From Pochonia chlamydosporia 170 (taxonomy: Eukaryota; Ascomycota; Sordariomycetes; Hypocreales; Clavicipitaceae): a stretch of DNA of 64,000 nucleotides. The stretch lies in contig NC_035792.1 in the NCBI RefSeq assembly GCF_001653235.2, positions 4,216,001-4,280,000 of the forward strand, in the 5' to 3' direction. Shown one piece after another: positions 44,027-56,500 of this stretch. How positions within the stretch are numbered: the first letter of the stretch is position 1; every line of letters begins with the position of its first letter. The position numbers were made by a program, and so were the translations under genes. A model generated the notes under the pieces. That model searched no databases and was not told the DNA's origin. It was given only the letters and a program-made list of their open reading frames with translations.

Positions 44027-45943
44027 ATGCGCCTCATCAACACATCCACTCTTCAGCTAGAGGACTTCCTGGGCGACGAAGTTCCGAGTTATGCTATACT
44101 ATCACATACTTGGACAAAGGAGGAGGTTACGCTACAAGAGTGGCAAAAGTCAAAGTGGGCAACGAGGTCGAAAGCGGGCTATAAGAAAGTGAGAGCTGCT
44201 TGTGCTGTCGCCAAAGCGCAAAATCATAAGTGGCTGTGGGCCGATGCAGTGTGTATTGATAAGACGAGCTCGGCAGACTTGTCTGAGGCCATCAACTCTA
44301 TGTATGCATGGTATCGCGAATCAGCAGAGTGTTTTGCGTATCTGGTCGATGTCGATACCCGAGTGCGGGTCGGCAACCAAGTGCAGGCAGATGTCACCAA
44401 ATCACGTTGGTTCACTCGAGGATGGACGGTACAGGAACTACTGGCGCCATCTCATTTGACGTTCTATGATAAACAATGGAAGCGACTCGGCACCAAGGAG
44501 CACTATTCCGAGGCTATTGAGGCTAAAACAGGCATCGACTCGGAATTCATGGTTCTCTATGACGATGAACGGCACGGAATTCCAGTTTTCCAGAGAATGA
44601 CATGGTTCGCCGGGCGAAAAACCACTCGAATAGAAGATGTGGCCTACTGCATGCTCGGCGTTTTTGATATAAACATGCCGCTTCTTTACGGCGAGGGCAG
44701 GAAAGCTTTTATGCGGTTGCAGCATGAGATATTGCGCAAACAAAACGATCATACCATCTTTGCCTGGGTAAACTCTCGACCTTTTCTTACTCGAAGGGTT
44801 TTAGCAACCTCCTCAGAAGCTTTTGCTGACTTCAGGGATCTGATGGTCGCAAACCTCCAAAACTTCTGGTCGAGGAAGGCTCCATATCACATGACCAATA
44901 TTGGAATTTCCATACGTCTACCTCTGCTTCGAACAGCCAGGGACCTAATTGGGTTTCTCGAAGTTAAAGCATGCGGCATAGATGAAGAAGTTCCCGGAGT
45001 GGATCCCCGCGGGCTTTGTGTTATGGAGAGTCAATTAGCCATTGTGCTTCAGGGGGGTGATCGTGACAATTTTTCAGAGTCTCCTCGAATTTTATCACGA
45101 GCTTTGAACCCTACACGGCCGCTACATATCTGCTACAAACTTCCTCCACCGCTGTCAATAGATGTATTTCTAGAAGTTGAATCACATGGGTTGTCTCCTT
45201 TTGAATTGGAGGCAACAAAGCCGGGGTTCGGTATGAACTGCGAGTCCAGGTATGGCTTATTTCTAATATTTAAGCACGACTCCAACCCATCGCCACCGTT
45301 GTGGATATCGTCACATCCGAGCTTCTGCCTGAGCATTCCACATAGTCTGCTCGTATTCCCCGCCTATGATGAGACTTGGATAGAAAAGACAGCTGACATT
45401 GGTGATGTAACTTTTCGTGCACGCACAACCGCGGTGATCCTCTGCATCACGGAGGGCGGCTGGAGTAACTGCATCGCCAATGTCTCTGGTGTGTGTATTA
45501 TGTTTATGCTATCTACTGTTGTAGAAGAAAAGGCTGGTGAAGTCACGGACAAAGCAGTATTATTTGCTATAGCAGTGGAATCTCCGCGGTTTCGCGACCG
45601 ATTAGACAGCCTACATGGAAACAAACAAAGCTATTCGTTCAATAGCATCGACAATAAAACTTGCCCCATGGCCTCTGTCGATACATCAACGCTCTGCGAA
45701 TCTCACGACGACTTTTGGAACAAGCGACGAGACTCTCATCCTATGAAGGTTTTGGAAGAAGAGACAGAGCAATATCTGAAAGAGTCTGTTTTACTTGACA
45801 ATTGGGAAAGCCATCGCTTTTGTCCAAAGGTCTTCATGTTGCGGTGGGATGCTGCGATGCGAGGTATCCAGGGTTTAAGGACGTCCGTGTGGCTTGCATA
45901 TCCTACGACTCAGGGTCCACGCCGAGTCATTGAACTATTATAG
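44027..45943 (+). CDS. HET-domain protein of the HET-E/HET-D type, followed by a DUF8212-like region
   Basis: An intronless protein of 638 residues. The start at 44027 gives MRLINTSTLQLEDFLGD, the near-universal opening of this class. The HET domain covers about residues 20-150: YAILSHTWTKEEVTLQEW, KWLWADAVCIDKTSSADLSEAI with YAWYRESAECFAYLVDV, and SRWFTRGWTVQELLAP. It is followed by the block typical of the subfamily (MTWFAGRKTTRIEDVAYCMLG, LYGEGRKAFMRLQHEI), often labelled DUF8212. The NACHT and WD40 parts of true HET-E are absent, so it is a short form. HET proteins trigger cell death on non-self recognition. The frame is intact, unlike the HET gene at 2.3-4.4 kb. Confidence 0.93.
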   Translation: MRLINTSTLQLEDFLGDEVPSYAILSHTWTKEEVTLQEWQKSKWATRSKAGYKKVRAACAVAKAQNHKWLWADAVCIDKTSSADLSEAINSMYAWYRESAECFAYLVDVDTRVRVGNQVQADVTKSRWFTRGWTVQELLAPSHLTFYDKQWKRLGTKEHYSEAIEAKTGIDSEFMVLYDDERHGIPVFQRMTWFAGRKTTRIEDVAYCMLGVFDINMPLLYGEGRKAFMRLQHEILRKQNDHTIFAWVNSRPFLTRRVLATSSEAFADFRDLMVANLQNFWSRKAPYHMTNIGISIRLPLLRTARDLIGFLEVKACGIDEEVPGVDPRGLCVMESQLAIVLQGGDRDNFSESPRILSRALNPTRPLHICYKLPPPLSIDVFLEVESHGLSPFELEATKPGFGMNCESRYGLFLIFKHDSNPSPPLWISSHPSFCLSIPHSLLVFPAYDETWIEKTADIGDVTFRARTTAVILCITEGGWSNCIANVSGVCIMFMLSTVVEEKAGEVTDKAVLFAIAVESPRFRDRLDSLHGNKQSYSFNSIDNKTCPMASVDTSTLCESHDDFWNKRRDSHPMKVLEEETEQYLKESVLLDNWESHRFCPKVFMLRWDAAMRGIQGLRTSVWLAYPTTQGPRRVIELL

Positions 45944-46480
45944 CATTTGGTCTTCGTTCTCATACACGTAGTATTTCTTTTTCTTCTTGAGTTTAAGCGA
46001 TTGGACCTTCAAGATCTATCTTTCGGAAACAGTTTGGAGCATGTTATGCAATGGTACACTACGCAAGATCCCACAGCAGCCTTATTCTTGTTGCTTATTT
46101 CCTTGCTATATATTAAATAAATTATATTCTTACTCACTAATAGGTTGCCAGCATTTTGGGCCTTAAATTTGCATCTTTAATATTTATTGACGGCACTGTA
46201 TATAGTTGACTCCCAGCACCGCCCTCACTTACACCATTCGAGCTGGCTCCCGACATCGGTTAGCGTGAGAGTGGATCTCAATGCTGTAGCCATACATGAC
46301 AGCTCCCCACATGAACCAACCTCACCTCAATAACCTCAAGCTTCAACTCAAACCACGACACCCAACTTCCACGATTAACACCTCCGACAACGAAGCGTAC
46401 ATGTACACCATAGTTCCCTAAATTATCTGCGACACATAAACCACCTCCAATCACCAATTTCCACAACCCAGGCAACCGCA
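45944..46480. other. Intergenic, boundary to core genes
   Basis: About 540 bases, locally AT-rich near 46080-46190, then normal. It holds the HET terminator region and the seh1 promoter. No gene is supported. Confidence 0.4.
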
Positions 46481-47836
46481 ATGGCCGCCTCGGGGCCTCC
46501 ATCACCCATCTCCGAGAAGCAAGCCTTCGACCTGAACCTCCAACACGGACACAAGGACCTCGTCCAAGCAATCGCATTCAATACCTACGGTGACCGATGC
46601 GCCACCGGCTCAGTAGACGGCAAGATTCGCGTATTCAACAGACATAAAGACGGTACTTGGCGCTTATGCGACACATGGACAGCTCACGGAGGTGAAGTTC
46701 TCGAGGTACGCCCCCTCCAGCCCTCAAATCTATGTCCCCAAACTCATACCACTACCGTGTAACACCACCCACTAACAGCTTCAAACCCTCAGCTCCAATG
46801 GCTCCCCGCGACAATATACCCCAACCTAATCGCCTCCCTCGGAATAGAAGGCTGGTTCCGCCTCTGGGCCGAAGACCCCTCCGCCGCACCAGGCCGCCGC
46901 TTCTGCGCAGGTCGATCCGTCGGCGGCCGACCAGCCTTTGACACACGGTCCACACGCGCGCCCTACCGCTCATTCAGCATGAAGCACAACGAGGAAACGC
47001 GACACACCTACCTCGCCCTCCTGGCCTCAGACGGCCGCCTCACCATCTACGAAAACGACCAGCCAGAAAACCTGTCAGAGTACTCGTCGATCGACGAATT
47101 CAGCATATGCAACAAGCCGAATCGCGGAGAAGAAGTCTCCTTCAAGGTACGCTTCGACCCAAATCCAGAGCCCTGCTACACAGCCCTACGCGCAGGCGTC
47201 AGCGCCGACTCCCTAGGCATAGTTGTCGCGGGGATGGACACCGTGAAGATATACAGATCGAGGGACATAGTCACGGCATCTTATGGAGTTGCCCAGACCC
47301 AAAAGGAGTTTTATCTCGCGGCAGAGATCCCCGGCCACAGAGGGCTAGTGCGGGATGTAGCATGGGCGCCGGGCAATATTCGCGGATACGACATGATAGC
47401 GACGGCATGTCAGGACGGCTACGCACGTGTATTTCGCATCGACACACCCTTCTCCGAAGATGACGGCAAGTCCTGGTCTGCAAATGACCTGCTCAAATCG
47501 AGGGGCCACGCATCGTCCAAGGACTCGCCTACCAAGGATGAGGCGGAGAAGCACCCGCATCCGTCGTCGCTGAGCGCCAGTCTCGCCAAGTCGGGGAACG
47601 CGAGCGATAGACAGTGGTCCGGACAGCCAGGGCAGGTGCATCATACGTATAGGGAGATCTCGCGACTGGATAGCCATAGGACACCTGTGTGGAGAGTGGG
47701 CTTTGACGACGATGGACAGATTCTGGGCAGTACGGGTGATGATGGGCGTTTGTTGTTTTATAGACAGACGCCGGATGGAGTGTGGGCTAAGAGCTCGGAG
47801 TTAGTAATGGTGAAGGCGAGGATGGCGGCGCCGTGA
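46481..47836 (+). CDS. seh1: Nucleoporin Seh1 (WD40)
   Basis: Two exons (46481-46705, 46793-47836; intron 46706-46792, GT-AG, phase 0) give 422 residues of a WD40 propeller. The N-terminus reads HGHKDLVQAIAFNTYGDR, CATGSVDGKIRVFNRHKDG and, across the splice, TAHGGEVLELQWLP, all diagnostic of Seh1. Later blades include GHRGLVRDVAWAPG, MIATACQDGYARVFRI and HRTPVWRVGFDDDG. Seh1 belongs to the Nup84/Nup107 scaffold of the nuclear pore and also to the SEA/GATOR complex that signals amino acids to TORC1. An acidic insert with SKDSPTKDEAEKHPHP is typical of filamentous fungi. This is a conserved single-copy core gene. Confidence 0.93.
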
Positions 47837-48441
47837 CAGAAGGGGTCTGGTGGATGAATGATGAGTGCAAGATGTTGGAATTCACCATGGATGATGGCTC
47901 TTCTCGTCTCGCTGAGCGGTATTGAATGTAGATGTCAACATCTATGGACAGGGTATGGGTAGTAATGACGGGTAATGCGGCACGACATATACACCGCAGC
48001 CGTCTGTGGCACTGGTTGTTTCATCATGTACAATTAAACACACGTCACGATATGAAGGAATGAAACTAATTGACGCAATAAAATGTATTTACGGGGTCAT
48101 TGGTGCACGGGCTGCGAACCACAATACACTTTGCTAAAGGATATCTATACGCAACTGCCTCCCCTAAACAGCATTGCTCTCTTTTTCAGTCTTTTGCTTG
48201 TCATCAAGTCGCGTAGCTCGAGACATACAAGTCGACAATGACACATAATTCCAACCCCAATAACGCCGGTTTCATGATTTGGAGATTCCCTTTGCTAGTA
48301 ATTTCATCTTGATGCATATAATCAATCCACTCCTCTTGGACCACTTCTCCTTCCTGGTTATTAACCACGCTAGAAATCAAATACTCGAGTCATAGGCAAA
48401 CATTATTTTCCGCTTTTGCTTCGTGTCGTCGATGAGCCCGC
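47837..48441. other. Convergent intergenic between seh1 and ole1
   Basis: About 600 bases holding the two 3' ends. No gene is supported. Confidence 0.45.
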
Positions 48442-49932
48442 TTAGGCGGCATCAGCGCTGGCCACGGGTTGAGAAACCTTGGTGACCTGACTGCCGGCAC
48501 GGTGAATTCGCTTACCAGCAGAATCGTTCATATAAGTAACGTCCTTGTTCTCGAACTGAGCTCGCTTCCAGATCTCAACTTCGCATCCACCACGGAGAAC
48601 ACCAACACGCATGGTAGACAGGAGGTTGTGGGCGGCATTAGAGTGGTTGTAGACACCACCGTTGAAGATGGAGGTGGCGTCCTTGCCAATAGCGGAAGAG
48701 ATGAGGGCCTTGCCACCGGGGTGGTCCTTGATGAAATCGGTCACATCGTGAATGACACCAGCGACAGCGACGAGGGCCTTTCCGTTCTTGGACTCGGCGA
48801 CGAAGTCGTCCCAGCTAATGACGGGAAGCTGCTCGAGAGGAGTACCCCAGTCAAGGGTGGCACGCTTCTGGTCGAGCTTCTTCTGCAGCTGCTGGACACG
48901 GCCCTTCTCGATTTCGTTGGCACGGAACTGCTTGAGATCGTAGGCGAGGCCAAGCGTCTTCCAGGCGTAGATGGCCCACTTGGTAGGATCATACTGCCAC
49001 CACTCAATGGCGTTTCGGTAATCGGAGGGGAACTCGTGGTGGAAGTTGTGGTAGCCCTCACCAAGGGTGACGAGAGCGGTGATGAAGTGATCGCGGGGAG
49101 AGTTGCGGTCATCGAAAGGCTGGTCGCCGAGCCAGTGAGCAAGAGAGTTGACGCAGAAGGTAGCCTGCTGGACGAAGCAGATACGCAGAATGCCACCATA
49201 GACGAAACCACCAAGCCAGTCTTGGAACATGAGACCGCAGAAGACGGTGGGGAAGACCAGGCCCATGAAGATAACACACTTCAGATAGTTCTGGTGCTGC
49301 CAAACAACAACGGGGTCCTCGTTGAGATCAGTGATATCGGTACGACCAGCACGCTTGGGGTTCTGCTTAAAGACCATCCATCCCAAGTGGGAGTAGAGAA
49401 GACCCTTGCGGACGGAGTAGGGGTCCTTCTCGGTGTCGGTGTAACGATGGTGAGCTCGGTGGCCACGCGACCACCAGCGGATGGAGCCTTCGACAGCACC
49501 AGCACCAACAGCCGCAAGGTAAATCTTGAGGGGAGTGCTGGCTCTGTATGAGGTGTGAGACCAAAGACGATGATAACCTGTGTAATTTGTTAGATGGCTC
49601 TGAGATCTGGGACCAATTGGTCTTTTGTTGAGAAGTTATAATTACTTACCAGCAGTAATGCCAAGACCGGTGTTGAAGTAATAGATGACAGAGAAGATAG
49701 CCGTGGAAAGTTGAAGAGGGACCCAGTAAGCAGAGATGAAGCCAGCCAGGGGGATGAAGACGATGAAGGTGGTATTCAGCCAGTTGACATGCTTATACCA
49801 GTTCGACCAGGTCATAGGAGTATCGGAAATATGGACCTTGTTGAGGTCTGCCTTTTTGTTTCGCAGAGGCACGTAATCGGTAGTGCCGTCGGGGAAGGCC
49901 TTGGCCTCGACAGCCGAAGACGAGGACGACAT
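48442..49932 (-). CDS. ole1: Stearoyl-CoA (delta-9) fatty acid desaturase with fused cytochrome b5
   Basis: Two exons on the minus strand (49650-49932, 48442-49577; intron 49578-49649) give 472 residues. The enzyme inserts the first double bond into palmitoyl- and stearoyl-CoA at the endoplasmic reticulum. All three iron-binding His boxes are present: HRLWSH directly after the splice (~97-102), HRAHH (~134-138) and HNFHHEF. Membrane helices precede and separate them ([18 protein letters not shown]). The C-terminal cytochrome b5 domain keeps the haem motif ([10 protein letters not shown]) and its second His region ([12 protein letters not shown]). The fused b5 is typical of the fungal Ole1 type. 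Codon bias is very strong, as expected for a highly expressed gene, and a TATA box lies about 90 bases upstream. Confidence 0.96.
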
Positions 49933-50018
49933 TTTCGAAGTAATGTCTTATCTTGGCCCTCGATTTTTGTTGTCTGCAGAGTTGATGTATGAAACTCGCT
50001 GTAGGACGAAACCAGGGG

Positions 50019-50028
50019 TTTTATATAA
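50019..50028 (-). promoter_or_regulatory. Putative TATA box of ole1
   Basis: On the minus strand CTTATATAAAAC lies about 90 bases upstream of the ATG at 49932. If it is functional, the leader is short, about 60 bases. Confidence 0.55.
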
Positions 50029-53017
50029 GCTCAACAAAACCCCAGTGAAGCAGGTCACACGAAATGGGGTAATGAGGAACAATATCGAACTCGACGACGA
50101 GCAATGAGGATGAAAATGAAGCAAGGAAAGATGGAAGGAGGATGAAGGTAGGAAAGCTGAAGTAAAAAAGGAACCGAGGGCAAAAGGGAAAAAAATAGAT
50201 ATGGGGACTTGAGGCGGGCGTGAAGCGAAGGTGGAGGGCGTGCGAGCCAAAGTGAGTACCGTGGCGTACCGAAGGTGCTGGGGACGGTTGGGGCGGAGGC
50301 GGGCCAAAAAAAAAGTTGTTGTATGTACCAGAAAGTACGGCGAAGCTCCGGAAAACAACCAGCCAGGGTCGAGACAATCAATCACACCAGACCAAACACC
50401 AGTCACAGCTCAGCCAGCTGCAACACTGTGGACGAACAAGGGACGGCCGGACTGAGCGAGCAAATCACAGAAGCCTGAAATAACAAGACCTGCAAGGACT
50501 GAGCAACGCCACACAAGAGCTGGTTGTGAAAGGTTGGATTTGGCACCCACGGCAAACGAAGAGGTGTGCTTCTTGGTTCTCGACAAACGTGGAGAGGTGC
50601 TCCAAAATATGCAGTTAATTAACCGCTTGGTTTGAGAAGGGTCTCGAAAGAACCAATGTGGGTTTTAGCAAAGTGTCGTATTCGCTGATTCTCCGATAGC
50701 TGGGCTTGTTGTGTAGTTTTGGTGGAGAGATATGGCGCTCAGTCAGACAGGCAGAGTGATCAGCTGTTTCCGTGGAGTCTGGTGTTCACCGTCACTTGAG
50801 AATAACAGAATGAAGCTTGTCTTATACATGTCACAATTGGTGGCGGGTTGGCCGTTGTTCCTCGGGATCTGAGTGCTTTCACGTTTCAACAACTCCAACC
50901 GCATGCAGTTACATCAGTATGATAGGATCAGGTCAACCCTTTGATGTTGTCGTAATATTCACATGGCAGACAGATCTGGCATTCGATCGCGAAAACACCC
51001 TTCTTCGCCACAACTGACCTCATGGTCATTGTCACAGAGTTGCCGAGGTGTGCCTTGATTGCGTGTGTTGATAACGACAGTCCAGCAGTGGTGGGCAAAG
51101 CAAGCTTGACAGATGTCGTCGACGAGGTACAATGGTACGTACATGGCTCAATCGACCCAACCCTTTTCCCCAACAACTTTTTTTTCTGGCCGTGTTTGGC
51201 AAGAGGGAGGATCCACACTTGACCAGAGCAGCGCTCCTACTCGCCAGTCCATGTCTGCGCGGCTGCACAAAGCCGGGGAGTGGGTTTGCGAATCTAGCAT
51301 CAAATGGGTTGGGCGACAGGGGTTCCACTCAGTCCGGTGCTCCGGAACGTGGGAAGTTGCACTTGTGTGACGAGTTGATGAACCAGACGACTTGATCGAA
51401 CAAACAATCTATCAATGGCATGCCAAGTGGCAGTTCCTGGCATGAGGAGGCGATGGTATCGAACCATCTGCGTAATCCGCGAAGCAATGTGCCAAAATTC
51501 TCCGGTTTTTACTTGTGAGCCTCACTCTTGCAAGAGCAGTCTGGTACCTTCCTGGGTGCAGTCAACAAAGACAGGTTGGCTGGAAGTACCTGCAGGTACA
51601 TGGAGCTCAACCTCCAGTTCGTGGTTCCCCTTCCTGTGCCGTCCCTCCACCACCTCGAACCGAAGCGTAAAGCTGAGATAAACAATCGCAGTCGACATAA
51701 CATACCAGTTAATTTAAGATTACAATTTGCGATAATGAAACTACTATCCGTTTCGTCCTTGCGCCTCAAATCTGCATAAATTTCGCCTCTCTTCACAGAT
51801 GCGTACAATGCACCACTAGGGCTATTCATCGCCGCACTTACATCCTCCCTCAATGTCTCTGCGGTTCCGTGGCCAGATCTGACATTCCCGATCCCCACCG
51901 CCACAAGCACCTCAACAACCCAAAACCACCCAGCCAGGTTTGCCAGGTCCCTTGGGCGCCCCGTTCCTTCCCTTCTTTTTTAGCCACCCACACAACACAC
52001 ACCCCTCCTTCCCGGCAAATTTGACGTCGTCGTCGAAAATAAACCGCCCACACCCCAGCAATCTTTCTCCAGCTTCACACGGCTTAAGACTATCCCGTCT
52101 GCACACCTCATGCCTCGGCCACAACATACGATGCAACTCGATATCTCATGTGCTCTAGAAGTTTCTGGGTATTGACATCTGCTGATTTTTCCCACCCATC
52201 GATGATAATTTGCTTTGTTAACTTTCTACAGTAAGTTCGATTCGATGACAAGGTTGAATGTTGGTCAGTCTCTAGTTGAAACCTTACCCACCCCAACAGA
52301 ACCACGCAGGAGTTGCGTGTCGCTCAAACGTCAACACCCTTCACAACCAATAGGCAGTTTGCTATTCAGCAATCGCCTCCATCACGTGTGGCATTGTCTC
52401 AATCATATTGGCATTCGGTCAAGGCGTTGATATCAAAGCAAACGCCAAGTCGAGACTCACTTCAACCAAATATCTGACGTACGCTTCCAGACAAAGCTTA
52501 CTGTCAATCAAGCCTGTCTCAGCAACGTAAGGTGCCCGAGCGTGGCAACACGAAGAAAAGCTCGCGCCGAGATTCCAAGGCTGTAGAATAATGCTGCTCA
52601 ACTCTTTGCCGCAGCGATTTTTCGACGAGATTTAGGCCCCTGCCATTCCTCAACCGAGGAATCTGCCTGTCCCTGCTGGTGCCTTGCATCCAGCAGAAGG
52701 TGGCCCATATCAGCGCCTCATGAGCACACAACTCTACAGTCAGATCTTCCGGTGTACCTGTGCAGATGCAATTGCAGTAGCCAGCCTCTTCAACGATAGG
52801 CCATACACCATTATAGCTGATCTTACCGGTTGATTAGTCCAAGGCACCAAAGTCTCCATCGATGTGAATGCATGCTCCGGGAAAGTTGGTCAAGACCGTC
52901 ATCATGTTCATGCATAGCAGTGTTTCTTTGATGATCCAGAATGGCCCAAAGCTAGCCGGCGCAATTCCAGACGTGAGAAGGTTTGTCCTGTTGATCAAAA
53001 GATCCCTGGCCACGGCA
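50029..53017. other. Long intergenic region, no supported gene
   Basis: About 3 kb. The part near 50.0-50.4 kb is T-rich on the minus strand and open in several frames, but without motifs, consistent with ole1 promoter DNA. A tRNA T-arm-like hairpin at 51452-51468 lacks the rest of a tRNA. From about 52.4 kb onward the minus strand has scraps of coding flavour leading into the WD40-like inverted repeat. Confidence 0.4.
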
Positions 53018-53140
53018 AGCTGGGGAGTGGCAGATTTCCAGAGTTGCACTTTACCAAGACTAGCGTCAGAAGAGAATGAGATGATGATGTCCTACTGGTC
53101 CTGGTGTAGTACAACTCTGGAAATCTGCCACTCCCCAGCT
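53018..53140. repeat. Inverted duplication of a WD40-like coding fragment
   Basis: Two perfect 29-bp arms (53018-53046 and 53112-53140) around a 65-base centre; similarity continues outward with a few mismatches (both sides share CCCTGGCCAC before the arm) and weakly inward. Read outward, each arm encodes VQLWKSATPQL, then AVARDLL on one side and TVARGLL on the other. QLWxSAT is the end of a WD40 blade, and the minus strand even has SFSSDASLGK before it. This looks like two decayed copies of one WD40 fragment in head-to-head inversion. Confidence 0.7.
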
Positions 53141-53564
53141 GACTGTGGCCAGGGGTCTTCTGATCACTGGATGAAAGTCATTGTACGGACGCTCGTGTTC
53201 AGAATGACAAAGGAGTCACTGCTGGTCTTAATGCTACACAATATTGACTCAATGAAGCATATATCCCAAAAATTCCACCAACATCAAGAGTGTAAAACTC
53301 AACAGAAAAAAAGAAAACTAATTTCAAGATTCCCCCTTTGTATCAGCTCGTACAAAAAACAAATGCTAGTCGTTACCTCATGAATCCATTTCCATCTTTA
53401 TGCGCTTCGTTGTCATGCATTATACCATAAAAAGCACCAGTCGCCTGCTTGTTTGTCTAAAAAGTACATGTGTGTATGGAGAGAAATACAAATTCCATCC
53501 ACCTTATGCTGGGATTACTGGGGGTGCTGTCGTTTATTCTTGCTGATCGCTCATCTGAAATCTG

Positions 53565-56500
53565 TTAATCTGTCGTGGCCATCAATGCCTGTACGGTAGC
53601 TGGTCGTGCTAACACGTTAAAATCCGTTTCGATATTGGCCTTGTCTGCCAGTGTCATTGTCTCGTGATCGAAAGATAGGCCCGCGCCGATGCCTGCCAGC
53701 GCCAGGGGCAGTGAAGCGGGACGTTGGTGTGGAAATGACGGGTACATCGGGTCGGGGAGAGTTGAACTCTGAAGAAAATTACCCAGTCTGGCTATTTTGT
53801 AGTCGTTGTCGTTTGTCAATTGTCGAGGCTCGGCTGGATTTCTTGTGTCGTCAGATAATCCTTTTTCCTCTCCACCCGGATTCCGCTTAGTCGTGTCTGT
53901 GATAGCGTGCATAGGGATCGCAAGACAGTCCGTGTTGTTGTGCAGAACCTTTTGGTCTTGATGTTGGGAATGGGCCCCTGCCTCAGAATAAGGCTCAGTC
54001 TGCAATAGTGAATCATGGCTATTTGGGTTGTTTTCCGTGCCTAACGATACGCCGCCGTCTATGTCGCTTCCTATAGTCTTCATATCATCCATGTCAAACA
54101 CGGCGTGCACCGCAAAAGCCTCGGGGCCAGTACTGACGTCAAGAGGCGGTCCATCCAACGACTTGTGTAACGGTTCGTCGTCAGCCCGAGGTATCTCCGT
54201 TGCTGAATCACTTTCTCCTGTTTTGCTCATAATAGGGGCATGGATAGCAGTGGCTTGTCTGCAAAGTTTCGGGGTTGGCAACATCTGCAAGCCATCACCC
54301 AAAGACGGCTTTCGGTCCATGACCGACATGGTTGTAGGTTTCGTGCTGATGTCTTCAAGTCTAATGTCGGTGGGCAGGTAAGCCGCAGAATCAACATCGT
54401 ACTGTCCCAAAGACAGTGGCGTTTCAGGTCGCAATGCCATATCATATGCTTTCCCATCTGGAGTATAATCGTCCTCATCGATATCGTTATATGATGGGCG
54501 AACGCTATTGTTTGCTGCCCATGAGGTGCTGCTAAACACCCTATCTGTCGCTTCGTATGCATCAAAATCACTTGGAGGAGGCCTGGGTGGCGAACGGCCG
54601 CGGGTGGGATACATTTCATCATACACGTCCGGGCTTGTGTCGACATACGTCTTGCTCGAGTACTGCCACCCATTGGACGGTGCCACGGTTTTAACGTACG
54701 GCTGAGCATTGGGCGCATAATCGATGCTATACTCGTCCAGAGAGCGAGTATCATCGGCAGATGCTATCGGACCCTGGTGTCCTTCTGTGTCTGGAGGGAA
54801 CATGTGCAGGAGAGCGGATGCGGCCAGCCTCCTTCTCGGTTCATCGTTGAGGCATATTTCGGTCATTTGTCGATACCAATCTGGAACGTTAATCTCCGGC
54901 CCTAGGACCAAGGGTCTTCCAGCCGCCTCTGGCTCATGGTCGAGCATAGCCAATGCCCACAAGACCATTCCAAGTTGATAAAGATCAGACTTAACCCCAA
55001 TATGCATGGTGATTCGATGATGGGCTTTGATGAGTGCGCTCATTTCTGGCGGCTCCCAGCCTACTGGGCATCCTCTGCGATTGATGTCGATTATCTTGGC
55101 GTCGCCATCAGCATCAACCACAATGTTGCTGAGCGTCAAGTCGCCTTGCACAAACCCAGACTCGTGAATGTCTGACAGTCCCTGAACAATTTGGCGTGCC
55201 CAGCGTTGTCTCGTTGGCCAGGGTGTCACTTCAGCCTCTTTTCTAGAGATGTCATATAGAATGTCAGTCAAAGCGCCTTGCTCAGCATAACTGATGAGGA
55301 GGCCCTTGACCTGCTTGTGGTCGTCAACAACAACTCCGTGGAGCTTCACAATATCTCTGGAGTATCCGAGATTACGAAGGGCGTTGACTTCGTATAAAAA
55401 CTCCTCGACGGTGTCAGGGCTTGGAATTTCCTTTTTGATCAGGGCCTTGCCATTGACGTAGACTTTGTACACGAACCCAGACAGGTGTGAGTCAAAGATG
55501 ATATCTTTTTCGTGGACTAGCCTACAGTTGAGGTGTTTAACTTGTTCGAAGGTAGGAAAGTCAATAATCTCCTATACGGATTCCGTTAGATTCTGCAGTC
55601 ATGGCACTCGGGACAAGTGCAGAAAACCAAATTGTTATTCCCACCGGGTCAATACATACATTACCATCTTCAACAACGTGCACGTGGAGTCGCCCACCAG
55701 TCGTTTCCAGTTTCAAATTTGTCACGGTGGGATAGAACTTGATATCAGCAAGGCTGTCACGAATGGCTTCATATATCTTAGCGCTCTTCTCTCTTTGGAC
55801 GGCAGTGTTTGCCAAGTCCATCTCGAGGGAGTCTGGCGGGGCATCGCGATAATCCAGAGAGATTGTGACTCGTCTCCAAAGATGTTCATGCTCTCTGTAT
55901 GTAACAAAGAACTTTTCCCGTTGAGATCGATCTCGAAAGTGCATACTGAGGTTGAGAATCCATTTTTGTGCCAATTCATCGGCGATCATAGCTTCGAGTT
56001 CCGAGGGTGAAATAGACACGGCATCCGTCATGGAATGAGTATCACTTGGCTGTACATCGCCATAGCGACTTTCTGAATCGAATAGCACCGGGTCCATGAC
56101 GTGGTTTGATAGTTCGTAGTAACTGTGGTTACCTGGAAAGTGATGAGTGTACTCTGAGAAGCCATAACCATCAACAGAGGCATTGGTGCTGAGAGGTTCA
56201 GGAGCATTCGATTGAGTGTCAGCGTATGGCGGAATTGTTTGCCCTTTATTCAACTCGGCACATCTCCTATCGGCTGACGCAGCTCTTCGCTCATCCGCAG
56301 TTGGAATAACGGGCTCCAAGTGCATCCTTTGTTCAGATAACTGCCTCTTGAATGTCTGAGATCGAGGTAGCCCGGTAACAACTCTCTTCGAATCCTGTTC
56401 ACCAAGAGGCTCTAGAGCCCTGGGTTGTTCATCTTGTCCTTTCTCATGAATAATTTGTTCAGGCTCTGGTGTCAGTGGCAGCGTCTCGCCTACCGGCCGG

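Noticed and set aside
48469..49551. 360-codon open frame on the plus strand
   Set aside because: Antisense shadow of ole1, for the same codon-bias reason; Val/Glu/Asp-rich with no family pattern.
49948..50406. Overlapping minus-strand frames in the ole1 leader region
   Set aside because: Pyrimidine-rich promoter DNA simply lacks stops; no motif is present and the frames lie around and upstream of the TATA box.
51452..51468. tRNA T-arm-like hairpin on the minus strand
   Set aside because: A GATGG/CCATC stem with a TTCGATA loop is present, but there is no matching acceptor stem, D-arm or A box upstream.
52868..53383. 171-codon plus-strand frame
   Set aside because: It runs through the inverted repeat at 53018-53140 in a frame that does not carry the WD40-like reading; the rest is unlike protein.
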